A stretch of 36,090 nucleotides of DNA. Source: Clostridium liquoris. Lineage in GTDB: Bacteria > Bacillota > Clostridia > Clostridiales > Clostridiaceae. The stretch covers positions 1 to 36,090 of the forward strand of contig NZ_PVXO01000026.1 of NCBI RefSeq assembly GCF_002995785.1, read 5' to 3'. The notes under the pieces are model-generated. The model was not told where the DNA came from and searched no databases. It was given only the letters and a program-made list of their open reading frames with translations. The translations under genes and the position numbers were made by a program. Below are positions 27,555 to 34,210 of this stretch, piece by piece (positions within the stretch are counted from its first letter, which is position 1; the number at the start of each line of letters is the position of its first letter).

Positions 27555-29684
27555 ATGAATATACAAGAAACTCTTATTAATTTTATGAGAGAACAGGCTT
27601 ATAAGCCAATGGATGCCCGGGAACTAGGCAGGATTTTTGATATTAAAAAAAGCGAATTTCAAGAATTTCAGAACACATTGAACTATATGGAAAAAGACGG
27701 GTTAATAGTAAAAACCCGTACTGAGCATTATGGCCTTCCAGAAAGAATGGAATTAGTGGTAGGAAAGATTCAAGGTCATCAAAAGGGTTTTGGCTTTTTA
27801 ATTCCTGACGAAGAGAGACCAGATATATTTATTCCTTCATCAAATTTGAATGGAGCTATGCACAATGACAGGGTAATAGTAAAGATATTAAGAGAAGAAA
27901 ACAATGGTAAGAAGTGTGAAGGAGAAGTAATAAGAATATTAGAAAGAGGAAATAAAACTGTAATTGGTGTTTTTGAAAATAGTAAAAATTTTGGTTTTGT
28001 AGTACCAGATGAAAAAAGAATTCATCAAGATGTGTTTATTCCAAAGGGAGACACTATGGGAGCAAAGACAGGCCAAATAGTTATTGCAGAGATAGTAAAA
28101 TGGCCTGAAACCAGAAGAAATCCTGAGGGAAAAATAGTAGATATCCTAGGTAAAAAGGGAGATAAGGGTATAGATATTTTAACAATTATAAAGAAATATA
28201 AACTACCTGAAGAATTTCCCCCAAAGGTACAGAGCTATGCTGAAAACCTATCAGATGAAATTCCCCAAGAGGAATATAGAAGAAGAAAAGATTTAAGAAA
28301 TTTAAAAATTGTAACTATAGATGGAGAAGATGCCAAGGATTTAGATGATGCAGTTTCCATAGAAAAATTGCCAAATGGAAATTATTATTTAGGAGTACAT
28401 ATTGCAGATGTAAGCAACTATGTAAAAGAGAAAAATCCATTGGACAAAGAAGCATTAAAGAGAGGAACTTCAGTATATTTAATTGATAGAGTAATTCCAA
28501 TGCTGCCTAAAAAACTTTCCAATGGGCTATGTAGTTTAAATCCTAAAGTTGATAGATTAACCTTAAGCTGCTTTATGGAAATAGATAAGTCAGGTAAGGT
28601 AGTGGACCATGAAATAGTTGAAAGTATAATAAGGTCTAGCGAAAGAATGACCTACACAGATGTAACAAAGATTTTAAGAGATAATGATGAAGAACTTATG
28701 AAAAGATATGATTATCTTTTAAATGATTTCAAGCTCATGGAAGAATTATGTAATGTGCTGTATAAGAAGAGAATTACTAGAGGAGCCATAGACTTTGACT
28801 TTGAAGAATGTAAGATAATATTAGATGAATTAGGAAAGCCTATTGATATTAAACCTTATGAAAGAGCTATAGCTAATAGGATAATTGAAGAATTTATGTT
28901 AGTTTGCAATGAAACTATAGCTGAGCATATGTTCTGGGTAAATGTACCTTTTGTATATAGAATTCATGAAGATCCAGATTTAGAGAAGCTTACTCACTTT
29001 AATGAATTTGTTTATAATTTAGGCTATTCAGTAAGATTTGGGCAGGAAGTTCATCCAAAAGCACTACAGGATATAATACAAAAGGCTAAAGGTACAAAAG
29101 AAGAAACTGTTGTAAATACACTGCTTTTACGTTCATTAAAGCAAGCTAGATATTCACCAGAATGTGTTGGACATTTTGGATTAGCGGCTAGATACTACTG
29201 CCATTTTACTTCACCTATAAGAAGATATCCTGATTTAATTATCCATAGAATAATTAAGGAATTTATAAACGGTAAAATTACGGATAATAGGGTTAAAAAA
29301 CTTACTTCAGAAGTAGAGTATGCATCAACACAATCTTCAGATATGGAAAGGTTAGCAGATGATGCAGAGAGAGAAGTAGATGACTTAAAGAAAGCTGAAT
29401 ACATGAGCGAAAGAATAGGAGAGGTTTATGAAGGAATAATTTCCTCGGTAACATCCTTTGGGCTATTTGTTGAGCTTCCTAATACTGTAGAGGGGCTTGT
29501 ACATATAAGTACTTTATTAGATGATTACTATGTGTACGATGAAAGACATCTATCCCTTGTAGGAGAAAGAACTAAGAAGATATATAGATTAGGTGATGAA
29601 GTAAAAATAAAGGTAGATAAGGTAGACTTAGATTCTCATGAAATTTACTTTGAACTTTTAAATAATGAAGAAGACCCAGTATAA
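27555..29684 (+). CDS. rnr: Ribonuclease R
   Basis: This 709-aa processive 3'-5' exoribonuclease degrades structured RNA. Domain order: an N-terminal winged-helix segment (residues 1-65), two cold-shock domains (about 70-220), the RNB catalytic domain (about 240-570) and an S1 domain (about 620-705). The Mg-binding acidic cluster DGEDAKDLDDAV has Asp256, Asp262, Asp264 and Asp265. RNase R partners with SmpB-tmRNA in decay of non-stop mRNAs, and those genes follow. CGGAGGTG precedes ATG 27555. The C terminus is short and lacks the long basic tail of the E. coli enzyme. The stop codon overlaps the first hairpin of element D. Confidence 0.97.
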   Translation: MNIQETLINFMREQAYKPMDARELGRIFDIKKSEFQEFQNTLNYMEKDGLIVKTRTEHYGLPERMELVVGKIQGHQKGFGFLIPDEERPDIFIPSSNLNGAMHNDRVIVKILREENNGKKCEGEVIRILERGNKTVIGVFENSKNFGFVVPDEKRIHQDVFIPKGDTMGAKTGQIVIAEIVKWPETRRNPEGKIVDILGKKGDKGIDILTIIKKYKLPEEFPPKVQSYAENLSDEIPQEEYRRRKDLRNLKIVTIDGEDAKDLDDAVSIEKLPNGNYYLGVHIADVSNYVKEKNPLDKEALKRGTSVYLIDRVIPMLPKKLSNGLCSLNPKVDRLTLSCFMEIDKSGKVVDHEIVESIIRSSERMTYTDVTKILRDNDEELMKRYDYLLNDFKLMEELCNVLYKKRITRGAIDFDFEECKIILDELGKPIDIKPYERAIANRIIEEFMLVCNETIAEHMFWVNVPFVYRIHEDPDLEKLTHFNEFVYNLGYSVRFGQEVHPKALQDIIQKAKGTKEETVVNTLLLRSLKQARYSPECVGHFGLAARYYCHFTSPIRRYPDLIIHRIIKEFINGKITDNRVKKLTSEVEYASTQSSDMERLADDAEREVDDLKKAEYMSERIGEVYEGIISSVTSFGLFVELPNTVEGLVHISTLLDDYYVYDERHLSLVGERTKKIYRLGDEVKIKVDKVDLDSHEIYFELLNNEEDPV

Positions 29685-29904
29685 AAATATTGCGTAGCAA
29701 TATTTTTAAGTTGACAATTGACAGTGAATTTTGTTCTATTAAAATAATATGCTTTTTAAGCAACACGCTTCGCGTGGCCCGAAGGGACTTTAGTCAATTA
29801 ATAATTAATAATTATTAATTGAATTTTTGCATAAACTTTAAGGCGAAAGCCTGTAACATCAGTAAAGCCTCCTCAACTGTCAATTGTCCTCTGTCAACTG
29901 TCAA
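29683..29904. repeat. Heptamer-array/hairpin element, copy D (rnr-smpB)
   Basis: The 306-nt gap between rnr and smpB begins with a perfect 11-bp triloop hairpin (29683-29693 with 29697-29707, loop GTA) that overlaps the rnr stop and may act as its terminator. Then come TTGACAA, TTGACAG (29711-29724); twin hairpins CACGC-TTC-GCGTG and CCC-GAA-GGG (29764-29786); a 27-nt near-perfect palindrome with 13-bp arms (29795-29821) built of ATTAATA words; AGGC-GAAA-GCCT; and AAAGCCTCC followed by CTGTCAA, TTGTCCT, CTGTCAA, CTGTCAA (29877-29904). The outer arrays match copy B in sequence and are inverted relative to each other. Confidence 0.85.
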
Positions 29905-29939
29905 CTAAAAAAATTGATCACAATTTTTTTAAAGTGTGT

Positions 29940-29945
29940 TATAAT
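29940..29945 (+). promoter_or_regulatory. Candidate -10 box for smpB
   Basis: TATAAT lies 46 nt before the smpB ATG. The best upstream hexamer, TTGATC (29914-29919), is 20 bp away, which is longer than ideal, so only the -10 box is called. Confidence 0.35.
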
Positions 29946-29990
29946 AAAATATAATAACAATTACCTTTTTAATCAAAGTAGGTGTTTTCA

Positions 29991-30461
29991 ATGGGAAAAG
30001 ATTCAAGAAATAAAACTTTAGCGGAAAATAGGAAAGCAAGACATGAATATTTTATAGAAGAAAGCTTTGAAGCGGGAATAGAGTTAGTAGGAACAGAAGT
30101 AAAGTCTATAAGAGCTGGCAGAGCTAATTTAAAAGATAGTTATGCAGATATAAAAAATGGAGAAGTATTTGTGTGCAATATGCATATAAGTCCTTACGAA
30201 CAGGGAAATATATTTAATAAAGATCCTTTAAGGGAAAGAAAGCTTTTACTTCATAAGCAAGAAATATTAAAGCTTACAGCCTATACTGCTCAGAAGGGGT
30301 ATACCCTAATTCCATTATCTTTATATCTTAAAAATGGAAGGGTAAAGGTACGTTTATCTGTAGCTAGAGGTAAAAAGGATTATGACAAGAGAAATGATAT
30401 GCTGGAAAAGGCAGCAAAGCGTGACATAGATAGAGAGATGAAGGAAAGAAGTAGATATTAA
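29991..30461 (+). CDS. smpB: SsrA-binding protein SmpB
   Basis: This 156-aa basic RNA-binding protein escorts tmRNA to stalled ribosomes. The OB-fold core is recognisable from [20 protein letters not shown] through [19 protein letters not shown] and [22 protein letters not shown], and the basic C-terminal tail ([13 protein letters not shown]) is the part that enters the decoding channel. AGTAGGTG precedes ATG 29991; an in-frame ATG at 29982 overlaps that site. The ssrA gene starts 164 nt downstream on the same strand, so protein and RNA partner are neighbours. Confidence 0.97.
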   Translation: MGKDSRNKTLAENRKARHEYFIEESFEAGIELVGTEVKSIRAGRANLKDSYADIKNGEVFVCNMHISPYEQGNIFNKDPLRERKLLLHKQEILKLTAYTAQKGYTLIPLSLYLKNGRVKVRLSVARGKKDYDKRNDMLEKAAKRDIDREMKERSRY

Positions 30462-30528
30462 ACATTAGATTATAAATGTAACCTAATAATTACTATTGAT
30501 AAATATCTAAAATTGATATATTATATTA

Positions 30529-30557
30529 ATTGTCGAGAGACAATAACAATTTAATAT
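30529..30557 (+). promoter_or_regulatory. Hairpin and possible promoter before ssrA
   Basis: ATTGTC-GAGA-GACAAT (30529-30544) is a perfect 6-bp hairpin with a tetraloop. TTGTCG (30530-30535) and TAATAT (30552-30557), spaced 16 bp, could be an ssrA promoter overlapping it. The two readings are alternatives. Confidence 0.3.
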
Positions 30558-30625
30558 AAATATATATTATGAATGAAGGTTATCGTTTTTAAAAGCCCAA
30601 ATTAAACTTTGTAAACCCTTAACAT

Positions 30626-30976
30626 GGGGGCGTACAGGATTTCGACGGGGGTAAGTTGCATCTGGGAAGCGAGTCGAGGGTGCCTGGACCCGCGTTAAAA
30701 AACTGGGAAAACAAACAAACGCAAACGATAATTTTGCATTAGCTGCCTAGTTAGCAGCTCGTCAGCCTAAGAGTCCCACGACTTAGGGCCTGGCGTCGAC
30801 AGTGGGGTACCGAGCCTAGGAAAGCTTTGACCTAGGAACGGAATTTATGAAGCTACTGAAACTGGAAGCCTGTCCTTGGGCGTCTAGCAGAGGGAATGTT
30901 AAAATAAGGACTGCACTCGGAGATGCTCAGGGGTTGCTACTTTCGGACAGGGGTTCGACTCCCCTCGCCTCCACCA
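30626..30976 (+). ncRNA. ssrA: Transfer-messenger RNA (tmRNA, SsrA)
   Basis: The RNA is 351 nt. The acceptor stem GGGGGCG at the 5' end pairs with CGCCTCC, followed by ACCA at the 3' end. The T arm CAGGGGTTCGACTCCCCT is typical. The tag frame reads GCA AAC GAT AAT TTT GCA TTA GCT GCC TAG at 30721-30750, giving ANDNFALAA, which ends in the LAA degron recognised by ClpXP-type proteases. Pseudoknot-forming segments flank the frame. It tags stalled nascent chains with SmpB. The 3' end of ssrA is a classic integration site, and the region just beyond it holds remnants of mobile or accessory genes. Confidence 0.97.
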
Positions 30977-30980
30977 AGAA

Positions 30981-31012
30981 AAAACCCATCACAGATTTGT
31001 GGTGGGTTTTAC
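30981..31012 (+). terminator. Terminator of ssrA
   Basis: AAAACCCATCACA (30981-30993) pairs with TGTGGTGGGTTTT (30998-31010), with one T-G pair, loop GATT. It ends in TTTT. Confidence 0.85.
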
Positions 31013-31249
31013 CTATTTTATACTTATAAATTCTTTATAAAATTTTTCCTTAGCTTTAAGCATTTCATTAGAATATTTTCCGTTTCGTGGAGTAACAGAT
31101 TTGTATTTTTCAATTATTAGTCTAGCCCTAGCTTTTTTATTTTTAATAATTAAATAGGGTTCAATTTCAATTAAAAGATTTATGGCATCATTATATTTTA
31201 TTGTATAAGTAAAAGAATCTGCATGTTTTTCAGAATTATAATTTTTATT
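31013..31249 (-). pseudogene. LAGLIDADG homing endonuclease, C-terminal remnant
   Basis: On the minus strand an open stretch of 78 codons ends with TAG at 31013-31015 and is closed upstream by TAA (31250-31252). It has no start codon with a ribosome site. The translation contains AINLLIEIEPYLIIKNKKAR, then SVTPRNGKYSNEMLKAKEKF. This resembles the C-terminal end of LAGLIDADG-type endonucleases, where a leucine-rich helix with PYLIxKK precedes a short basic end. The LAGLIDADG helices themselves would be upstream and are not recognisable in 31250-31400. It abuts the ssrA terminator, on the opposite strand. I infer decay of an inserted selfish gene. The family assignment is from memory of motifs and needs a profile search. 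Confidence 0.5.
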
Positions 31250-31407
31250 TTAGTATTTGTAAATGGATGTATATCTATGAATTTTCTATTCAACTTAGGA
31301 TGGCTGAATTTTACCAAGGGTGTAAAAAAAGGTTGTAGTAAAATATACATAGACAAATTACAAAATAAAAAATAATTTTACATAGATTAGAATGGGAAAA
31401 ATTATGA

Positions 31408-31715
31408 ATAAAAGGGCAAGATTTAAGCATTTTTAAAGTAGCCAATATGATAAATGGAAAAGCCAATGATGATGGATATCGAGGATTCCATTTATATTAC
31501 CAGAAAACAAATAAACATTACCCTATAGAGATACAAATAAATACTAAGCGTGATAGAATTATGAACGATTGGCTGCATATACATTTGTATAAGTATAAAA
31601 AAACAGTGCTATAGGTGAAGTATTAAGAAGAAGATATGGCAGTGGAGAAATTAAAAGTGAATCTGATTTTAAGGAGGTATTAAAAAGTGTGTTATCTAGT
31701 AGCAAAGAAATTTGA
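31408..31715 (+). pseudogene. RelA/SpoT-domain protein, frameshifted C-terminal part
   Basis: Two overlapping frames together give one RelA/SpoT-like segment. Frame 1 (31408-31614) reads [20 protein letters not shown], then [20 protein letters not shown] and LYKY, then stops. DDGYRGxHLYYQ and YPIEIQ-T-DR-NDWLH are hallmarks of this nucleotidyltransferase group. Frame 2 (from about 31608 to the TGA at 31713-31715) continues [20 protein letters not shown], the expected tail. The junction near the A-run at 31597-31603 is a likely frameshift. The N-terminal half with the ATP site is missing, since 31405-31407 is TGA. Intact relatives make (p)ppGpp-like alarmones or modify RNA; this copy cannot be active. 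AAGGAGG for the next gene lies inside its end, so the two were once coupled. Confidence 0.65.
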
Positions 31716-31911
31716 TAAAGAAGGTAGTTTGGTATTGGAATTAGAATGAGGACAGAGATTGGCATCATTATCGAAATATTTAACATTAACAACACTTGGA
31801 AAAGGTGTACAGATAGTAACACTTAATGATTTGGAAAGTTTTAAAGAATATTTTCCATATACAGTTATTGATGATGAAAGTGAATATATTTCAAAAGTAA
31901 TAAAAATGTAG
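31687..31911 (+). pseudogene. DUF6718-like small protein with an internal stop
   Basis: From GTG 31687, 11 nt after AAGGAGG (31670-31676), the frame reads MCYLVAKKFDKEGSLVLELE, then meets TGA at 31747-31749. It continues in the same frame as GQRLASLSKYLTLTTLGKGV, QIVTLNDLESF, EYFPYTVIDDESEY and ends with TAG at 31909-31911. The 75-codon length, MCYLxAK start and late VQ(L/I)VT...EY-PY motifs recall the DUF6718 family, which in my memory often neighbours RelA/SpoT-domain genes. Everything downstream of the TGA is preserved, so inactivation looks recent, unless the stop is read through. The function of intact members is unknown to me. Confidence 0.5.
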
Positions 31912-32028
31912 GTTGTAATTCTAAATGGAGAGAGCTATCTTGAAATTTGAACAGTGGGAGTAGCTCGACCAAACATTTTAGTAGTACTAGCTAAATTAGT
32001 TTTAGGATTTACAAATGGAGGTAATATA

Positions 32029-32529
32029 ATGAACTTAACTATTAATCAAATTCGACCAACAAATTACATGAATAACCAATTAAAAAATAATAAAGACAAA
32101 AAATTTATTTTGAATATTGACGATAAAAAAATTAGTGAAGAAGAAGATAAAAAATTATATGAAGTATATAAAAAAAGTCATATGGCTCATTCAGCTTATG
32201 ATTTTAAGGAATATAAAAAAAATGTTATAACATTTCCACCTACAACAGCGCCAGGAATAGTTCGGAAAGCATGGAGAGAAAAATTAGAAAAGTGTACTAC
32301 AGAAGAAGAACGATTAAATATGATGTCTTTTGGGTTTCATGCTTTGGAGGTTTTAAATAAAAAAAACGGAAATGTACCAAAAGATATAAATGGTTATTTG
32401 GATTTTATGGAGGAAATGCAGGCTTATATAGAAAGATACAACAATTGTCCAGGTGTAGATGGGAAATACTATGAAGGTCTTAGGGATGTAGCTAATGGTT
32501 TTATAACAGAATTGGGAAAATACAAATAG
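32029..32529 (+). CDS. Hypothetical 166-aa protein of unknown function
   Basis: I do not recognise this gene. ATG 32029 follows GGAGG (32016-32020 region) and gives 166 aa; a GTG at 31954 in frame would add 25 residues without a ribosome site. The N terminus (NLTINQIRPTNYMNNQLKNN) is polar and asparagine-rich, followed by a lysine/glutamate-rich stretch (about 30-60). A more ordered, probably helical C-terminal part has conserved-looking WREKLEKCTTEEERLNMMSF and aromatic clusters near FMEEMQAYIERY. No signal peptide or membrane segment is visible, so it is probably cytosolic. It lies in the accessory patch downstream of ssrA, after two broken genes. It appears intact, with normal base composition for this genome. 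Confidence 0.7.
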   Translation: MNLTINQIRPTNYMNNQLKNNKDKKFILNIDDKKISEEEDKKLYEVYKKSHMAHSAYDFKEYKKNVITFPPTTAPGIVRKAWREKLEKCTTEEERLNMMSFGFHALEVLNKKNGNVPKDINGYLDFMEEMQAYIERYNNCPGVDGKYYEGLRDVANGFITELGKYK

Positions 32530-32801
32530 AATATAATATATTTAGAAATAATGAATTTATTCTTGATTGACAATATTAAAAAAATATATATATTATTATA
32601 ACAATTATAGAACTTATGCTTATGGGAAATTGGTATAAGTCCTTTTTACATTTAAGGAAGGTAAAGAAAGGTAAATATTATCTTATGCAGTAAACAAGTA
32701 TACTATTTGTAGGTTGCTGGCAAAGGCTATTTACGGGATAAAAATGCCTAATAATGTTCTAATTTGTCTAAATTCTTGGACAGTTATAATTAAATTTAAG
32801 T
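32530..32801. other. Intergenic stretch with no recognised gene
   Basis: About 270 nt of AT-rich DNA separates two unknown genes. It contains ACTTAT/ATAAGT arms around 32610-32640 and several G-rich clusters (AAGGAAGG, GTAGGTTGC, GGCAAAGGC) that are unusual for a plain spacer. I tested it by eye against cyclic-di-GMP, purine and T-box leaders and found no match. A 25-codon frame near 32617 has no ribosome site and is not called. Confidence 0.4.
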
Positions 32802-32830
32802 TTGACACGAACGCCTATGTACTTTATAAT
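32802..32830 (+). promoter_or_regulatory. Perfect-consensus sigma-A promoter
   Basis: TTGACA (32802-32807) and TATAAT (32825-32830) are spaced exactly 17 bp, a full consensus match. The predicted transcript start is about 32837. It therefore sits after or at the first candidate GTG (32842) of the next gene and supports the downstream ATG 32872. Confidence 0.8.
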
Positions 32831-32871
32831 TTAATTGCAAAGTGAGAAAAAGTGAGGAAGCGAAAATTAAT

Positions 32872-33993
32872 ATGATAAACATTATTAAGACTGCAGTTGC
32901 AACTATAATAATATCAATTATATCTGGGTTATTACTGGATCGTTTTAAAAATTTAGCACCTAGAATACTATGTAATATAGGAAATGGTGTGCCTATGCAA
33001 ATAAATAACAAAAAAGTTTATGCATATAGTGTTACTATTAGTAACCTATCAAAAAAAATAGTTCATGAGTTAACCTTAAATATACAAAGTTCACAAAGTA
33101 ACTTGAATATTGCAGATGCCAAAATAACAAAAGGTTTAAAATTTGATTATTCAATAAAAGATGGTATTTTAAATATTGATATACCTTTTTTAAATAAGGA
33201 TGATAAATTTTCGGTTACAGTATATGTAGAAGATAAAAATGGGGTGCATAACAATAAGCCTGTTGCTATAATTAGATCACCTGAGAATTTTAAGCAGGTA
33301 GACTCTGTAGAACAAAAGGGAGTTCTATCCTTATTGTCAAATATACCTAAAGATATAAATGAGGCAATCTCCAAGATAACGAGAAAAACTGAAACAATGG
33401 ATAAAGAGAATGGAGAAATACCACATAAAAATAAGAAACTTAGTAAGAATAAAAAGGCAATGATAATCACTGTATCCATTATTTTAGTTATGATTGCTGG
33501 AGTTTTAGGAAAATCCTATTTCAAAGGAACATCCACTAATACACAAACTCCCAGTGTAAAAACTAATGACCATAAACAGTCCACCGATACAAAAGGATCA
33601 GCAAATGGAACAACTAAAAATACAGATGTAAAGTCATCAACAGGTAGAACAACTAAAAATGTAGATACAAATACATCAACAGGTGGAGCAACCAAAAATA
33701 CAGATACAAATGCATCAACAGATAGAACAAACAAAAATACAGATACAAATAATACATCAACAGATAGAACAACTAAAAATAAAGATACAAATACATCAAC
33801 AAGTGGAACAAACAAAAATAAGGATACAAATACAACCACACCAGCAGATGGAACAAAGAAAAATACAGATACAACTACACCAGCGGATGGAACAACTAAA
33901 AATACAGATGCAAATACATCAACAGATGGAACAACTAAAAATGCAGATACAAATACATCAACAGGTGGAACAACGTCCAACACAGGTAACTAA
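32872..33993 (+). CDS. Unknown two-pass membrane protein with a 13-residue repeat tail
   Basis: I do not recognise a family. The protein has 373 aa from ATG 32872, about 12 nt after GTGAGG. Layout: membrane segment 1 at about residues 5-20; a domain at about 25-140 rich in alternating hydrophobics (KVYAYSVTISNLSKKIVHEL, FSVTVYVEDKNG), which looks like a beta sandwich; a charged linker; membrane segment 2 at about 195-215; and a low-complexity tail, 246-373. The tail is nine units of roughly G-T-T-K-N-T-D-T-N-T-S-T-D plus a partial unit. Positive charges flank both membrane segments on the central-domain side, so I infer a cytoplasmic domain and an outside tail. The gene has its own perfect promoter and terminator. 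Confidence 0.75.
   Translation: MINIIKTAVATIIISIISGLLLDRFKNLAPRILCNIGNGVPMQINNKKVYAYSVTISNLSKKIVHELTLNIQSSQSNLNIADAKITKGLKFDYSIKDGILNIDIPFLNKDDKFSVTVYVEDKNGVHNNKPVAIIRSPENFKQVDSVEQKGVLSLLSNIPKDINEAISKITRKTETMDKENGEIPHKNKKLSKNKKAMIITVSIILVMIAGVLGKSYFKGTSTNTQTPSVKTNDHKQSTDTKGSANGTTKNTDVKSSTGRTTKNVDTNTSTGGATKNTDTNASTDRTNKNTDTNNTSTDRTTKNKDTNTSTSGTNKNKDTNTTTPADGTKKNTDTTTPADGTTKNTDANTSTDGTTKNADTNTSTGGTTSNTGN
33607..33990 (+). repeat. 39-bp coding minisatellite
   Basis: About nine in-frame units of 39 bp (two are 42 and 45 bp), each encoding a Thr/Asn/Asp/Ser-rich 13-mer, plus a partial last unit. Units differ by point changes and codon insertions, for example NTTTPA replacing NTST. Indels keep multiples of three. 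The lack of stops on the opposite strand here is a by-product of the repeat. Confidence 0.85.
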
Positions 33994-34036
33994 TGTATCA
34001 ATGCTTCTTCAAAATATTGTGAGCATTAAAGAAAAG

Positions 34037-34070
34037 GCTCTATACGCCATATGTGTATAGAGCTTTTGCT
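34037..34070 (+). terminator. Terminator after the repeat-tail protein gene
   Basis: GCTCTATAC (34037-34045) pairs perfectly with GTATAGAGC (34055-34063), followed by TTTTGCTTTTT. Confidence 0.8.
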
Positions 34071-34210
34071 TTTTAGTTATTAGAGCTTATACATAAAAAT
34101 AATGTAATATGGAAAAAGTACTATTGTTGAAATTAAATAAAACAGCAATATAGAAACGCAATATGAAGTGATTAATCAATTTGAAACAAGCTATAAAATG
34201 AGGTGAAAAA

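Noticed and set aside
30847-31120. Short frames of 60-65 codons over the 3' half of ssrA
   Set aside because: They lie within tmRNA and its terminator and have no coding features.
33516-33983. A 155-codon open frame on the minus strand, rich in Val, Phe and Ser
   Set aside because: It is the antisense of the 39-bp repeat array; the lack of stops is a by-product of repetition, and there is no ribosome site.
33683-34060. A 125-codon plus-strand frame rich in Gln and Ile across the repeat region
   Set aside because: It is the shifted frame of the same minisatellite and has no ribosome site.
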